Below, piece by piece: positions 42,778 to 51,131 of a stretch of DNA of 64,000 bases. Under the pieces are notes generated by a model. The model had not been told where the DNA came from. It saw nothing but the letters and a program-made list of their open reading frames with translations, and searched no databases. The translations under genes were made by a program, and so were the position numbers. The stretch is from Streptomyces pactum. GTDB taxonomy: Bacteria; Actinomycetota; Actinomycetes; Streptomycetales; Streptomycetaceae. Each line of letters begins with the position of its first letter. Position 1 is the first letter of the stretch. The stretch is taken from NCBI RefSeq assembly GCF_002005225.1, contig NZ_CP019724.1, forward strand, positions 558,001 to 622,000. Reading direction: 5' to 3'.

Positions 42778-43455
42778 TCAGCCGAAGTCGACGTCGCTGC
42801 ACAGGAAGTACGTCTGGTCCATGTGCGACGCCTGCCAGATCGTGTAGACGACGTGCCGGCCGCTCAGGCCCGAGGTACTCACCGGGATCTCGTAGTTCTG
42901 GCTCGGGCCGTAGCGGCCCGTGCTGGCGACCAGTTGGAGTGAGTCCCAGGTCAGGGGCTGGGTGGCGGGGTCGAAGCCCTGCCGGGTGACGTAGACCTTG
43001 AAGTAGTCGGCGCCGTGGCTGGCCTGGTCGTACAGCTTGACGGTGAAGTTGTCGGTGATGTCCGTGGTCTGCCAGGCGCCCACAGTGTCCAGGGAGTTGT
43101 AGCGGCCGCCCTCCGTGCGGCCGCCGCTGCAGAGCTGGCCGTCGGGGACGACGGCCTCGAAGTTGCCGGCGGAGCCGTTGCGGTACAGGCCGTTCCAGTT
43201 CCACATGGCGTTGGGGTTGTCCTGCCATGCCTGCCAGCACATGGGGTCTTCCTGGGCCATGGCGGGGTTCTGGAAGTCGTCGCCCCAGCGTTGCCAGCAG
43301 CCGTAGTTGCGGGAGGCCGGGTCGACGACAGAGCCGTGGGCGACGGCAGTGCCGCTCCACGGGATGAGGGTGAGCAGGGTCGCGGTCGCGGTCAGGGCGC
43401 CCAGGGTGAGGGTCGACGCCCGCCGGGTCTCCTTGTCGCGATCATGACAAGTCAT
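42778..43455 (-). CDS. AA10 lytic polysaccharide monooxygenase
   Basis: 225 aa. Signal peptide cleavage after AVA leaves His40 as the mature N terminus (HGSVVDPASRNYGCW), the first copper ligand of the histidine brace. The second histidine lies near 213 in ASHMDQTYF, with the axial Phe at the C terminus (SDVDF). Four or more cysteines fit the usual disulfides. It cuts cellulose or chitin oxidatively outside the cell. No carbohydrate-binding module is attached. The CebR-type operator upstream suggests induction by cellobiose and points to cellulose. Confidence 0.92.
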   Translation of the reverse strand: MTCHDRDKETRRASTLTLGALTATATLLTLIPWSGTAVAHGSVVDPASRNYGCWQRWGDDFQNPAMAQEDPMCWQAWQDNPNAMWNWNGLYRNGSAGNFEAVVPDGQLCSGGRTEGGRYNSLDTVGAWQTTDITDNFTVKLYDQASHGADYFKVYVTRQGFDPATQPLTWDSLQLVASTGRYGPSQNYEIPVSTSGLSGRHVVYTIWQASHMDQTYFLCSDVDFG

Positions 43456-43510
43456 GACGTCCTTCTTTCGCGTGGGGGGACAGCCATCATGGGTGGGCTC
43501 GAAGCGCCGA

Positions 43511-43524
43511 TGGGAGCGCTCCCA
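43511..43524. promoter_or_regulatory. CebR-type operator TGGGAGCGCTCCCA
   Basis: TGGGAGCGCTCCCA is the exact 14-bp palindrome bound by CebR, the cellobiose-released LacI-family repressor of Streptomyces cellulase genes. It lies 56 bases before the LPMO start codon, in the promoter region. Confidence 0.88.
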
Positions 43525-43622
43525 AAAGCCTCTCGGGGAACAGGCTGCGCCCGGGTAAAGGGAATGGCAATAGTTGAAATGCGCCAGATGCCGTCCGGCG
43601 ATGGCGCGTTCGATGCGGTCGT

Positions 43623-43663
43623 GACCGCGGGCGGGTAGGGCCTGGCCCTACCCGCCCGCGGTC
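43623..43663 (-). terminator. 19-bp hairpin between DUF1996 gene and LPMO gene
   Basis: GACCGCGGGCGGGTAGGGC (43623-43641) pairs perfectly with its complement at 43645-43663 over a CTG triloop. It lies 86 bases after the stop of the minus-strand DUF1996 gene and before the LPMO promoter, so it should insulate the two genes. Confidence 0.85.
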
Positions 43664-43748
43664 AGAACGACGTCCTGCCGGCGTCATGCCGGCGTCACAC
43701 CGAGGTCATGCGGCGTCCTGCCGGCGTCATACCGAGGTCATACCGGCG

Positions 43749-45932
43749 TCACAGCGAACGTCGCCTGGAGCGGATCAGCAGCACACAGCCGCCGGCGAAG
43801 AGGACGCCTCCGACCGCCGCGGGCCACAGGCCGAGGCCGGAGCCGGTCTCCGCGAGTCCGCCCTGCGCCGCCTGCGGCTCGGTCGCCGACCCGGCGTCGT
43901 CGTCACCACCGCCGCCCGCGCCCTGTGTCGTCCCGGGTGCGGCCTGTGCGCCGCTCGTGTCGTCCGGGGTGTCGGCGGCGGGTGTCGTGGCCGCCCTGGG
44001 CTCGGCGCCCGGGGAGGCGTCGTCGTTCCGGTCCGGGGCCGGGGGCGCGGACTTGTCCCCCACGTCCTGCCCGGCGTCGTTCCCTGTCCGGTCCCGGTCG
44101 CCCTTTCCGTCGTCGTGCCCGTCCTGGCCGGAGCCCACGGGTGCGGAGGCCGTGGCGGTCTGCTCGGCCGGGGGCCCGGAGGGGGCGGGGTTCTCGGTCG
44201 GCCGCTGCTCCTGCGGGTCCTCGGTGGGGTTCTCCGCGGGGTTCTCGGTGGGGTTCTCGGTGGGGTGCTGCGCGGGGTCCTCAGCGGGGTTGTCCGCAGG
44301 ATCCTCGGTGGGGTTCTCGGTCGGCTGCTCCTGCGGGTCCTCGCCCTGGCCGGGCTCCGATCCCGGGGGTGTGCCGGGACCGCACTCGCGGCCGTCGTTG
44401 ATGCAGTCGACCATGTCCCGCATCAGGTCCTCGTCGAAGACGTTGATGAAGTCGCTGTGGTCCGTGACCGGCTTGTGCAACTGCTCGGGGAAGGAGTCCA
44501 CCGCGAACAGCGGCACGGTCTTGCCCCCGTCCTGCAGACTGGGCGCGTCCACGTCGTACACGACACGCTGGACCAGCCGCGGAATGGGCCGGAACCCGTC
44601 CGGGCAGCGGCCGTCGGCGGCGGCGAAGGCCACGTGGGTGCGGTGGTTGGCGCTGTCGATGTTGCGGCCGTCCCAGCAGCTCTGGAAGGTGAAGGTGCGC
44701 ACCACGTCGCTGCCGGACGGGCAGAGCGGGTACTTGTCCTTCAGTTGCCGGTCCTCGAAGCCGGTGCAGCTCCAGGAGGCGTTGGCGTTGGTGTTGCCGT
44801 TGACGAACGCCTTCGCGTCACCGGTGATGATGCGCAGCAGTCGCGGCATCTCCGTGACCTTGCCGCGCTCGTTGCCCTCGAACGTCAGCGTGACCTCGGC
44901 CGGTGTGACGATCTCACCGGCGTTGCCCTCGATGCCGCCGCCGGGTGACTGGGCATCCTGTTCGACGGTGCCGTTCTGGAGGCGGAGCACCGGCCAGTAG
45001 TACGAGGACTTGTCGCCCTGGTCGGCGCAGCTCGTGGCGGCGGCGGCCAGGTCCTCGTCGGCGGCGAAGGCGTCGTTGGCCTGGTTGCCGACGTAGTCGT
45101 GGAAGTGGTGGGCGCCGTTGCTGACACCAGGGGCGGCGATGAGGTTGTCCGAGTTGAACAGGCCCTCGGCGTTGACGCCGCAGTCGGTGGCGAAGGACCC
45201 GCGCGAGGCCTTCTTGCCCTGGGGCGCCTTCACGACGTTGGGCCGGACGGACTCGATGTCGACGTAGTCCGCCGCCACGGGGCCGTTGCCCGCCTGTCCG
45301 CCGTTGCCGGGCTGCTGCCCGTCACCGGGCTGTTCGCCCTCCCCCGCTTCCTCGCCGTCTCCGCCGTTCGCGGACTCTTCGCCCTTGCCGTTGCGCCCCT
45401 GGTCGTCCGGGGCACCGCCGGGCGTGTCCGCCGTGGCGACCTCGGTGCGGCGCAGCGTGCACTCCGCCAGGGTGTCCAGGCCCTCGGGGCGGTCGGCGGC
45501 CTTGTCGATGGCCGCCGCGATGCGCTCGATCGTCCCGGCCCGCTCCTTCTTCAGCGGGTCGAGGATGGCCTTTTCGTCGAGCCTGCCGTCGTTCGCGGTG
45601 CGGGCGGCCTCCTGGAGCTGGCGGTAGGCGGTGGCGATCTGCTCGTCGAGCCGGGCGAGTTCGGTGTCGACGTCCGGCCTCGCCTGCTCGGGGACCGTCG
45701 TCAGCCGTTCGCTCAGGTCGGGGCAGTCGACGGTGGCCGCCACACCGGAACTGCCCAGGGGAACAGCGGTGTCGCCGGCTTCGGTGGCGGAGGCGAACAC
45801 GTTGACGGCCACCAGGCCGCCGCCTCCGAGTATCAGCGCGAATGCTCCGAAGGTCGCGCGGCGCGCCCCGGTCGGGCGTCTGCGCCTGTTGTGTCCCAAG
45901 GCGTGCTCCTGTGTCGTGGCGGACTCGGACAT
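43749..45932 (-). CDS. DUF1996 surface protein with LAETG sortase signal
   Basis: 727 aa. An N-terminal signal/anchor lies near 30-50, a coiled-coil-like helical region at 75-150, a Gly/Glu-rich linker, then the DUF1996 domain (about 220-500; GAHHFHDYVGNQANDAF, WSCTGFED). Next come Pro/Glu repeats (PTENPTEDPADNPAEDP) and a C-terminal LAETG, hydrophobic helix and RSRRRSL. The last block is the Streptomyces class-E sortase signal, so the protein is likely joined to the cell wall. ATG at 45932 follows GGAGCGGGGG. Function unknown; fungal DUF1996 relatives are cell-wall or secreted proteins. Confidence 0.85.
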   Translation of the reverse strand: MSESATTQEHALGHNRRRRPTGARRATFGAFALILGGGGLVAVNVFASATEAGDTAVPLGSSGVAATVDCPDLSERLTTVPEQARPDVDTELARLDEQIATAYRQLQEAARTANDGRLDEKAILDPLKKERAGTIERIAAAIDKAADRPEGLDTLAECTLRRTEVATADTPGGAPDDQGRNGKGEESANGGDGEEAGEGEQPGDGQQPGNGGQAGNGPVAADYVDIESVRPNVVKAPQGKKASRGSFATDCGVNAEGLFNSDNLIAAPGVSNGAHHFHDYVGNQANDAFAADEDLAAAATSCADQGDKSSYYWPVLRLQNGTVEQDAQSPGGGIEGNAGEIVTPAEVTLTFEGNERGKVTEMPRLLRIITGDAKAFVNGNTNANASWSCTGFEDRQLKDKYPLCPSGSDVVRTFTFQSCWDGRNIDSANHRTHVAFAAADGRCPDGFRPIPRLVQRVVYDVDAPSLQDGGKTVPLFAVDSFPEQLHKPVTDHSDFINVFDEDLMRDMVDCINDGRECGPGTPPGSEPGQGEDPQEQPTENPTEDPADNPAEDPAQHPTENPTENPAENPTEDPQEQRPTENPAPSGPPAEQTATASAPVGSGQDGHDDGKGDRDRTGNDAGQDVGDKSAPPAPDRNDDASPGAEPRAATTPAADTPDDTSGAQAAPGTTQGAGGGGDDDAGSATEPQAAQGGLAETGSGLGLWPAAVGGVLFAGGCVLLIRSRRRSL

Positions 45933-45991
45933 GAAATGCCCCCGCTCCATACGGAGTCGGGGGCCGGAGCGTTCAAACGCCTCGAGGATTC

Positions 45992-46230
45992 TCAGCGATC
46001 CCTCATCTCACGGGCGCGGATCAGCCGGACGACGGGGTCGCCCTCCCCCTTCTCCGGCCGCGCGACCGCCCCGACGGCCTCCGTCGGCGGCAGCACCCCG
46101 CAGATGGAGCCGGAGAAGCCCAGCCGACCGCCTTGGACCAGCCTCCGAGGGAGCCGCCCGGCGCCACGGCGAACGACGCGTCGTCGGCGACGGTGAACCG
46201 GCCGCGCCCGGGGGCGGAAGGGGCCGAAGG
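45992..46230 (-). pseudogene. frameshifted unidentified gene relic
   Basis: RFTVADDASFAVAPGGSLGG, ending SKAVGW in one frame, continues as LGFSGSICGVLPPTEAVGAV in the next and ends EMRDR with a stop. A single base change near 46115 would join them. The family is not recognised. It lies between the DUF1996 gene and the repeat array. Confidence 0.4.
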
Positions 46231-46236
46231 GGGCCG

Positions 46237-46332
46237 GCGCAAGGACCGCGGGAACCGCCAAAGGGCGGGCGCAAGGACCGCGGGAACCGCCAAAGGGCGG
46301 GCGCAAGGACCGCGGGAACCGCCAAAGGGCGG
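46237..46332. repeat. three perfect 32-bp tandem repeats
   Basis: The unit starts GCGCAAGGACCGCGGGAACC and is repeated without any mismatch at 46237, 46269 and 46301. Perfect identity implies recent expansion. Each unit contains CCGCCAAAGGGCGG, which can form a short hairpin. Confidence 0.95.
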
Positions 46333-46450
46333 GCGGGGCGCGGGCGAGGCGCGCTCGGACGGCTCCTGTTAGGCGCCCCGGTTCGGGGAACCCGGGGACC
46401 CGCCCGTCGTACGCACCCGCGCGGCGGCCCCACGACGAGGAGGCGTCCCG

Positions 46451-46915
46451 ATGTCACTGACCAGAGGTCTCGTCGCCGGAGCGGCCGGGACCGTCGCGCT
46501 GAACCTCACCACGTACGGCGACATGCTCCTGAACGGCCGGGGGTCCAGCGACGTGCCGGTCCAGGTCGCGGACCGGTTCGTCGACCGGGCAGGCATCCGT
46601 CTGGGCGACGAGGCGGCCACGTCCAACCGTGAGCAGGCCGCCGGGGCCCTCCTCGGCTACGTCACCGGCCTCGGAGTCGGGGCCGCGTACGGACTGCTGC
46701 TGCGCCGGCGTGGTGCGCTGCCGGACTGGGTGGCCGGCCCGTTGCTGGGCGCGGCCGCCATGGCGGCCAGTGATCTGCCGGCCACGGCGCTCGGGGTGAC
46801 CGACCCGGCCGCGTGGGACCGGACGTCGTGGGTGTCGGACATCGTGCCGCACCTGGTGTACGGGTTCACCACGGCGTCGGTCTACCAGGCGCTGCGACGA
46901 ACGGAGGCGTCATGA
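46451..46915 (+). CDS. membrane protein, unknown function
   Basis: 154 aa with about three or four hydrophobic helices (RGLVAGAAGTVALNLTTYG; LLGYVTGLGVGAAYGLLLRR; AGPLLGAAAMAASDLPATAL). No motif for an enzyme. CGACGAGGAGGCGTCCCG gives a good ribosome-binding site. It overlaps the dehydrogenase gene by four bases (ATGA), so the two are coupled. Confidence 0.8.
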   Translation: MSLTRGLVAGAAGTVALNLTTYGDMLLNGRGSSDVPVQVADRFVDRAGIRLGDEAATSNREQAAGALLGYVTGLGVGAAYGLLLRRRGALPDWVAGPLLGAAAMAASDLPATALGVTDPAAWDRTSWVSDIVPHLVYGFTTASVYQALRRTEAS

Positions 46916-47712
46916 CGGGCAGCAGGCCGCTCGCCCTGGTCACCGGGGCCTCCAGCGGAATCGGGTACGAACTCGCCAGGCTGTTCGGGGAGCACGGCCA
47001 CGACCTCGTGGTCAACGCCGAGGACGACCGGCTGGAGCACGCCGCCCAGCGGCTGCGGGAGACCGGCGCCGAGGTGCGGGCCGTGCGCGCGGATCTCCGT
47101 ACCGCCGAAGGCGTGGACCGGCTGGTCGCCGCCCTGACCGGACACGCCGTGGACGTCGCGGCGCTCAACGCGGGTGTGGGGCGGGGCGGCGCCTTCGTCG
47201 ACACCGACCCGGCCGACGACCAGTCCGTCATCGACCTCAACGTGACATCCACCGTGCGGCTCGCCAAACCGTTGCTGCGGGACATGGTGGCGCGCGGGGT
47301 GGGGCGGCTGATGTTCACGTCGTCGGTGGCCGCGACGATGCCCGGCTCCTTCCAGTCGGTCTACAACGCCTCGAAGTCCTTCGTGCAGTCCTTCGCCCAG
47401 GCGCTGCAGGAGGAGGTCGCCGACACCGGCGTGACGGTCACCTCCTTCATGCCGGGGCCTACGGAGACCGACTTCTTCCGGCGGGCCGGCATGGCGGACA
47501 CCAAGGTCGGCACCATGGACAAGGACGACCCGGCGCAGGTCGCCCGGCAGGCGTTCGACGCGGTCATGAAGGGCCGCGGGAAACTGGTCACCGGCTCACC
47601 GAAGACCAAGGCGCAGGGAGTGGCCGACAGGGTCCTGCCGGACCGCGTCAAGGCCGCCGTGCACCGCCGGATGGCCGAGCCGGGAACCGCACCGGACGGC
47701 GACGGCCGGTAG
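46912..47712 (+). CDS. short-chain dehydrogenase/reductase
   Basis: 266 aa classical SDR. Cofactor loop TGASSGIGYELARL (near 10), the NAG-like motif ALNAGVGRGG, the catalytic Ser in FTSSVAATM and the Tyr-Lys pair in VYNASKSF are all in place. The acidic residue after the second strand (NAEDDRLEH) suggests NAD(H) preference. It oxidises or reduces an unknown alcohol or ketone. The ATG overlaps the preceding membrane protein gene. Confidence 0.9.
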   Translation: MTGSRPLALVTGASSGIGYELARLFGEHGHDLVVNAEDDRLEHAAQRLRETGAEVRAVRADLRTAEGVDRLVAALTGHAVDVAALNAGVGRGGAFVDTDPADDQSVIDLNVTSTVRLAKPLLRDMVARGVGRLMFTSSVAATMPGSFQSVYNASKSFVQSFAQALQEEVADTGVTVTSFMPGPTETDFFRRAGMADTKVGTMDKDDPAQVARQAFDAVMKGRGKLVTGSPKTKAQGVADRVLPDRVKAAVHRRMAEPGTAPDGDGR

Positions 47713-47817
47713 GACGGCGGGTGGGGTCGGCGGCACCGCCCGGAGCGCCCCTTGTCCACGGCTCGCTCCCGGTGGAACGATGCCCGCGGCACCGCTCAGC
47801 CCACCGGAGGGACCGTC

Positions 47818-48477
47818 GTGACCGACGAGCAGCAACGACCGCCGGCCGCCGCCGTCGTCTTCGACGCGCTGGGCGCCGAGTACGAGAAGGCGTTCGCCGG
47901 CTCGACGACGCACCGGCACTCGCTCGAGTGGCTGCTCGGGCGGCTGGAGCCGGGCAGCCGGGTGCTGGACGTGGGCAGCGGCACGGGCCGGCCCACCGCC
48001 GAGACCCTCGCGGGTGCCGGGCACGAGGTGCTGGGCGTCGACGTCTCCCCCGTGATGGTGGAGCTGGCGAGGCGGCGGGTGCCGGCCGCCACCTTCCAGT
48101 GCGCCGACGTCCGTGACGTACCGCTCGCGGACGGCTCGTTCGACGCGGTCTGCGTGTACTTCTCGCTGCTCCAACTGGACCGGCGGGAGCAGGCGGACCT
48201 GGTCCGGCTCCTGGTGAGGGCGCTGAAGCCGGAGGGGTACATGGTCCTGGCCACCGTGCCGCTGGACGTGGAGGGCGTCGACGCCACCTTCATGGGGCAG
48301 CCGGTGCGGGTGACCAGCTTCGCCGCGCAGGACCTGACCACCGTGGCCGAGGAGGCCGGCCTGGAGGTGCTGGCGCAGGAGGCGTCGCTGTTCACCCCGG
48401 CCCACCCGGACGCGCGGCCGGAGCCGCACCTGTTCCTGCACTGCAGGCGCCGGGCCGCCACCCCGCCGGGCGTCTGA
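47818..48477 (+). CDS. class I SAM-dependent methyltransferase
   Basis: 219 aa. The SAM loop is VLDVGSGTGRPTAETLAGAG, followed by VLGVDVSPVMVELARRR and DGSFDAVCVYFSLLQLD. It resembles the UbiE/COQ5-like and small-molecule methyltransferases. GTG start at 47818 follows GGAGGGACC. No partner enzyme nearby shows what is methylated. Confidence 0.87.
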   Translation: MTDEQQRPPAAAVVFDALGAEYEKAFAGSTTHRHSLEWLLGRLEPGSRVLDVGSGTGRPTAETLAGAGHEVLGVDVSPVMVELARRRVPAATFQCADVRDVPLADGSFDAVCVYFSLLQLDRREQADLVRLLVRALKPEGYMVLATVPLDVEGVDATFMGQPVRVTSFAAQDLTTVAEEAGLEVLAQEASLFTPAHPDARPEPHLFLHCRRRAATPPGV

Positions 48478-48573
48478 CACGCCGCACGTCGCCGGAGGGC
48501 GGTAGGCCCCCGTCCAGCCCCGGATGGGGTAACTGCGCACGCGCGGGCCGGGGTCCACGGCCAGAGTGGCAGC

Positions 48574-48897
48574 ATGACAGAACCTGGCGAGCGGCGGCGC
48601 GGCACGACTTCCACGACCACGCGCGAGCGTGCCGTTCGCGTTCGGGGCGCTCGGGACGCAGCCGAGCGCGCCGCGGACGCCCTGTCCGAGCTGATCCGGC
48701 ACCGCCTGGAGGGCGTCTCCGCGGTGTGCCGGAGCGAGGACGACGGCTGGATCGTCAACGTGGACGTGCTGGAGGTGGCACGCATCCCCGACACCACCAG
48801 CCTGCTCGCCACCTACGAGGTCGAGCTGGACTCGGCGGGCGACCTGCTCCGGTACCGCAGGGTCGGCCGATACCGGCGCGGTGCCCAGGACCAGTGA
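48574..48897 (+). CDS. gvpO: gas vesicle protein GvpO
   Basis: 107 aa with a disordered basic N terminus and the GvpO core GVSAVCRSEDDGWIVNVDVL, then ARIPDTTSLLATYEVELD. GvpO is an accessory protein needed for vesicle formation in Streptomyces and haloarchaea. It begins the ten-gene operon, whose order matches the S. coelicolor clusters. A 96-base gap upstream probably holds the promoter. Confidence 0.9.
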   Translation: MTEPGERRRGTTSTTTRERAVRVRGARDAAERAADALSELIRHRLEGVSAVCRSEDDGWIVNVDVLEVARIPDTTSLLATYEVELDSAGDLLRYRRVGRYRRGAQDQ

Positions 48898-48933
48898 CCG
48901 GACCGTGAGGCCCGCATCCGGAAGGACCACCGC

Positions 48934-49449
48934 ATGATCACCTACGACGACGAGGTCGTCTGCGCGCCCCGCGCCGGAACCCTCTACGACGTCCTCGAAC
49001 TCATCCTCGACCGCGGCATGGTGATCGACGTCTTCGTGCGCGTCTCCCTGGTCGGCATCGAGATCCTCAAGGTGGACGCCCGCATCGTGGTCGCGAGCGT
49101 CGACACGTATCTGCGGTTCGCCGAGGCCTGCAACCGCCTGGACCTGGAGCACGACGTGCGCTCCAAGACCGTTCCCGAGATGTTCGGCAGTCCGGTCGCC
49201 AAGACCATAGGGAGGGCGGGCGCCAGGCGGTCGGCGCGCTCCCTGACCGACAAGGTGCGGGACATCCTCACGCCCGAGGAAGCGGCGGCGGAAGCGGAGG
49301 GGGCCCGGCCCCGCGAGTACACCCGTGAGCGCGCGGAACGCGGCCGGGGCCCCCAACGGCCCCGGACCCGGCCGGCCGGCCGCCCCCGCGACGAGGGCGA
49401 CCAGCCGCGCAGCCGCCCCCGCCGGCGCACGGAGACGGAGGACGAATGA
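48934..49449 (+). CDS. gvpA: gas vesicle structural protein GvpA, long C-terminal tail
   Basis: 171 aa. Residues 15-70 are the GvpA core (LYDVLELILDRGMVIDVFVR, then SLVGIEILKVDARIVVASVD) that stacks into the ribbed shell. About 80 residues follow that are rich in Arg, Glu and Pro, much longer than in cyanobacterial GvpA. Such a tail would need to face the cytoplasm or be removed. The stop overlaps gvpF by four bases. Confidence 0.9.
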   Translation: MITYDDEVVCAPRAGTLYDVLELILDRGMVIDVFVRVSLVGIEILKVDARIVVASVDTYLRFAEACNRLDLEHDVRSKTVPEMFGSPVAKTIGRAGARRSARSLTDKVRDILTPEEAAAEAEGARPREYTRERAERGRGPQRPRTRPAGRPRDEGDQPRSRPRRRTETEDE

Positions 49450-50228
49450 CCGCGCCCACCACCACCGACAGCACCACCACCGACGCCAGCACCACCACCG
49501 GCCCGGAGGCGCTGTACGTCTACGGGATCACCCCCGCCGGGGCCCGCACTCCCCGCTCCCTGGGGGTCGGCGGTGCCACCGTACGGCTGCTGACCGGGAC
49601 CGGCTTGTGCGCGGCGGTGTCGGCCGCGCCGGCCCGGCTCCGGCCGCGTCGCCGTGACCTGCTGGCCCATCAGGCCGTACTGGACGAACTGGCGGCACAG
49701 GGGCCGCTGCTGCCCATGAGGTTCGCGGTGCTCAGCCCCCGGCCGGACGTCCTGCTCTCCCAACTGCGGACCGACGCGACCCACTTGTCACGGCAGCTCG
49801 ACGCGGTCCGGGGGTGCGTCGAACTCAACGTCAAGGGGGCGGTCGTGCCCGGCCACTTCGCCGATCTGGTCCGCCGGGACGAGACCCTGCGGAACCTGGC
49901 CCTGCGGACGCGACGCCGTCCGGACTACGAGGCCAACGTCCGGCTGGGTGAGGCGATCGCCCGCGGTGTCCGCCGCGAGGCGCGGCGCGCGGCCCGGGAG
50001 GTCCTCGACCATCTGACCCCGCTCGCCGTACGCACGGTGCGGGGTACGACCGACGACGAGCAGGTGCTGAGCGCGTCGTTCCTGCTGCGCTCCGCCGACG
50101 AGCGCCGCTTCCGGCAGGCGGTGGAGGCGCGGGCACGGGACTGCGGGGACCGGCTGGCACTCAGCGTGACCGGCCCCCTGCCGTGCTACAGCTTCGTCGA
50201 CCCCGCTCCCGCGCCGGCCGGGCGGTGA
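49446..50228 (+). CDS. gvpF: gas vesicle protein GvpF
   Basis: 260 aa of the GvpF/GvpL family. The N-terminal domain starts after a Thr-rich leader at LYVYGITPAG, and the C terminus has the family end SVTGPLPCYSFVDP. GvpF helps chaperone GvpA and may sit on the inner face of the vesicle. Second GvpF/L member is encoded at 52366. Confidence 0.9.
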   Translation: MTAPTTTDSTTTDASTTTGPEALYVYGITPAGARTPRSLGVGGATVRLLTGTGLCAAVSAAPARLRPRRRDLLAHQAVLDELAAQGPLLPMRFAVLSPRPDVLLSQLRTDATHLSRQLDAVRGCVELNVKGAVVPGHFADLVRRDETLRNLALRTRRRPDYEANVRLGEAIARGVRREARRAAREVLDHLTPLAVRTVRGTTDDEQVLSASFLLRSADERRFRQAVEARARDCGDRLALSVTGPLPCYSFVDPAPAPAGR

Positions 50229-50232
50229 CGCG

Positions 50233-50511
50233 ATGGGCATCGTGAGCGGTCTCCTGCTGCTGCCCCTCGCCCCGGTGCGCGGCACGGCGTGGATCGCCGA
50301 CCACCTGCTCCGGGAAGCCCGGCGCCAGGTCCACGATCCGCGCGCGGTCCAGGCGCGTCTGGCCGCACTCAACCGGGCCCTGGACGAGGGCGCCATCGAC
50401 GAGGCCGCCTTCGAGCGGGAGGAGGAGCGTCTGCTCGCCCTCCTCGAACGCCCGTACCGGCCGACCGGACGCACCCCAACCATGGATCGAGCGCAGAGGA
50501 GGCACGGATGA
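50233..50511 (+). CDS. gvpG: gas vesicle protein GvpG
   Basis: 92 aa: a hydrophobic start (GIVSGLLLLPLAPVRGTAW) then a helical coiled-coil-like region with FEREEERLLALLE. This is the GvpG pattern; it is a minor assembly protein. It overlaps gvpY by four bases. Confidence 0.88.
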   Translation: MGIVSGLLLLPLAPVRGTAWIADHLLREARRQVHDPRAVQARLAALNRALDEGAIDEAAFEREEERLLALLERPYRPTGRTPTMDRAQRRHG

Positions 50512-51131
50512 GCGACAGCAAGGCGGTCATGGCGGCTGTCGTGGCGGGCGGGTATCTCCTGGGTCGCACGAAGAAGGCCAGACTCGCCTTCGTGGTCGGC
50601 TCCTACCTCGTGGGCCGACGCGTGGGTCTGTCACCCGGCCAGGTGCTTTCCCAGGGCCTGACAGGGCTCCAGCAGACTCCGCAACTCCGGGAGCTGACGG
50701 ACCAGGTGCGCGGTGAGCTGCTGACCGCCGTACGCACGGCCGTCACGGCCGCGGCGGACCGCCGGCTCACCGGCCTCGCGGACACACTCCGAGACCGTAC
50801 CGACGCACTCACGGGCACGGGCACGGGCCGACAAGGCGACGGGGACGACGAGCGCGGCCCGTACGACGGGTACGACGCATACGACGAGTACGACCCGGAC
50901 GACGCGGACGACGACGCACCGGACGAGGCCGCCTTCTTCGACGCCGAGGAGCGGGAGGAGGACCGGCGGCCGGCGCCGCCCAGGAAGACGGGCGAGAAGG
51001 CTCCGCCCGGCAAGCCGGCACCTCCCGCGAAGAAGGCCGCGAAGAAGGCCGCCGAGAAGACCGCCAAGAAGGCCGTGCCCGCGAAGAAGACGGCGAGCCC
51101 GGCCCACCGGCACGGAGGTGTGCGCCGATGA
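50508..51131 (+). CDS. gvpY: gas vesicle cluster protein GvpY, Lys-rich tail
   Basis: 207 aa. The first 60 residues have two hydrophobic segments (MAAVVAGGYLLGRTKKARLA; VVGSYLVGRRVG). An acidic Asp/Tyr stretch (about 115-150) follows, then a basic tail with AKKAAKKAAEKTAKKAV, like histone H1. It is at the gvpY position of the Streptomyces operon. Its role is not established. The tail is opposite in charge to that of the next protein. Confidence 0.8.
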   Translation: MSDSKAVMAAVVAGGYLLGRTKKARLAFVVGSYLVGRRVGLSPGQVLSQGLTGLQQTPQLRELTDQVRGELLTAVRTAVTAAADRRLTGLADTLRDRTDALTGTGTGRQGDGDDERGPYDGYDAYDEYDPDDADDDAPDEAAFFDAEEREEDRRPAPPRKTGEKAPPGKPAPPAKKAAKKAAEKTAKKAVPAKKTASPAHRHGGVRR

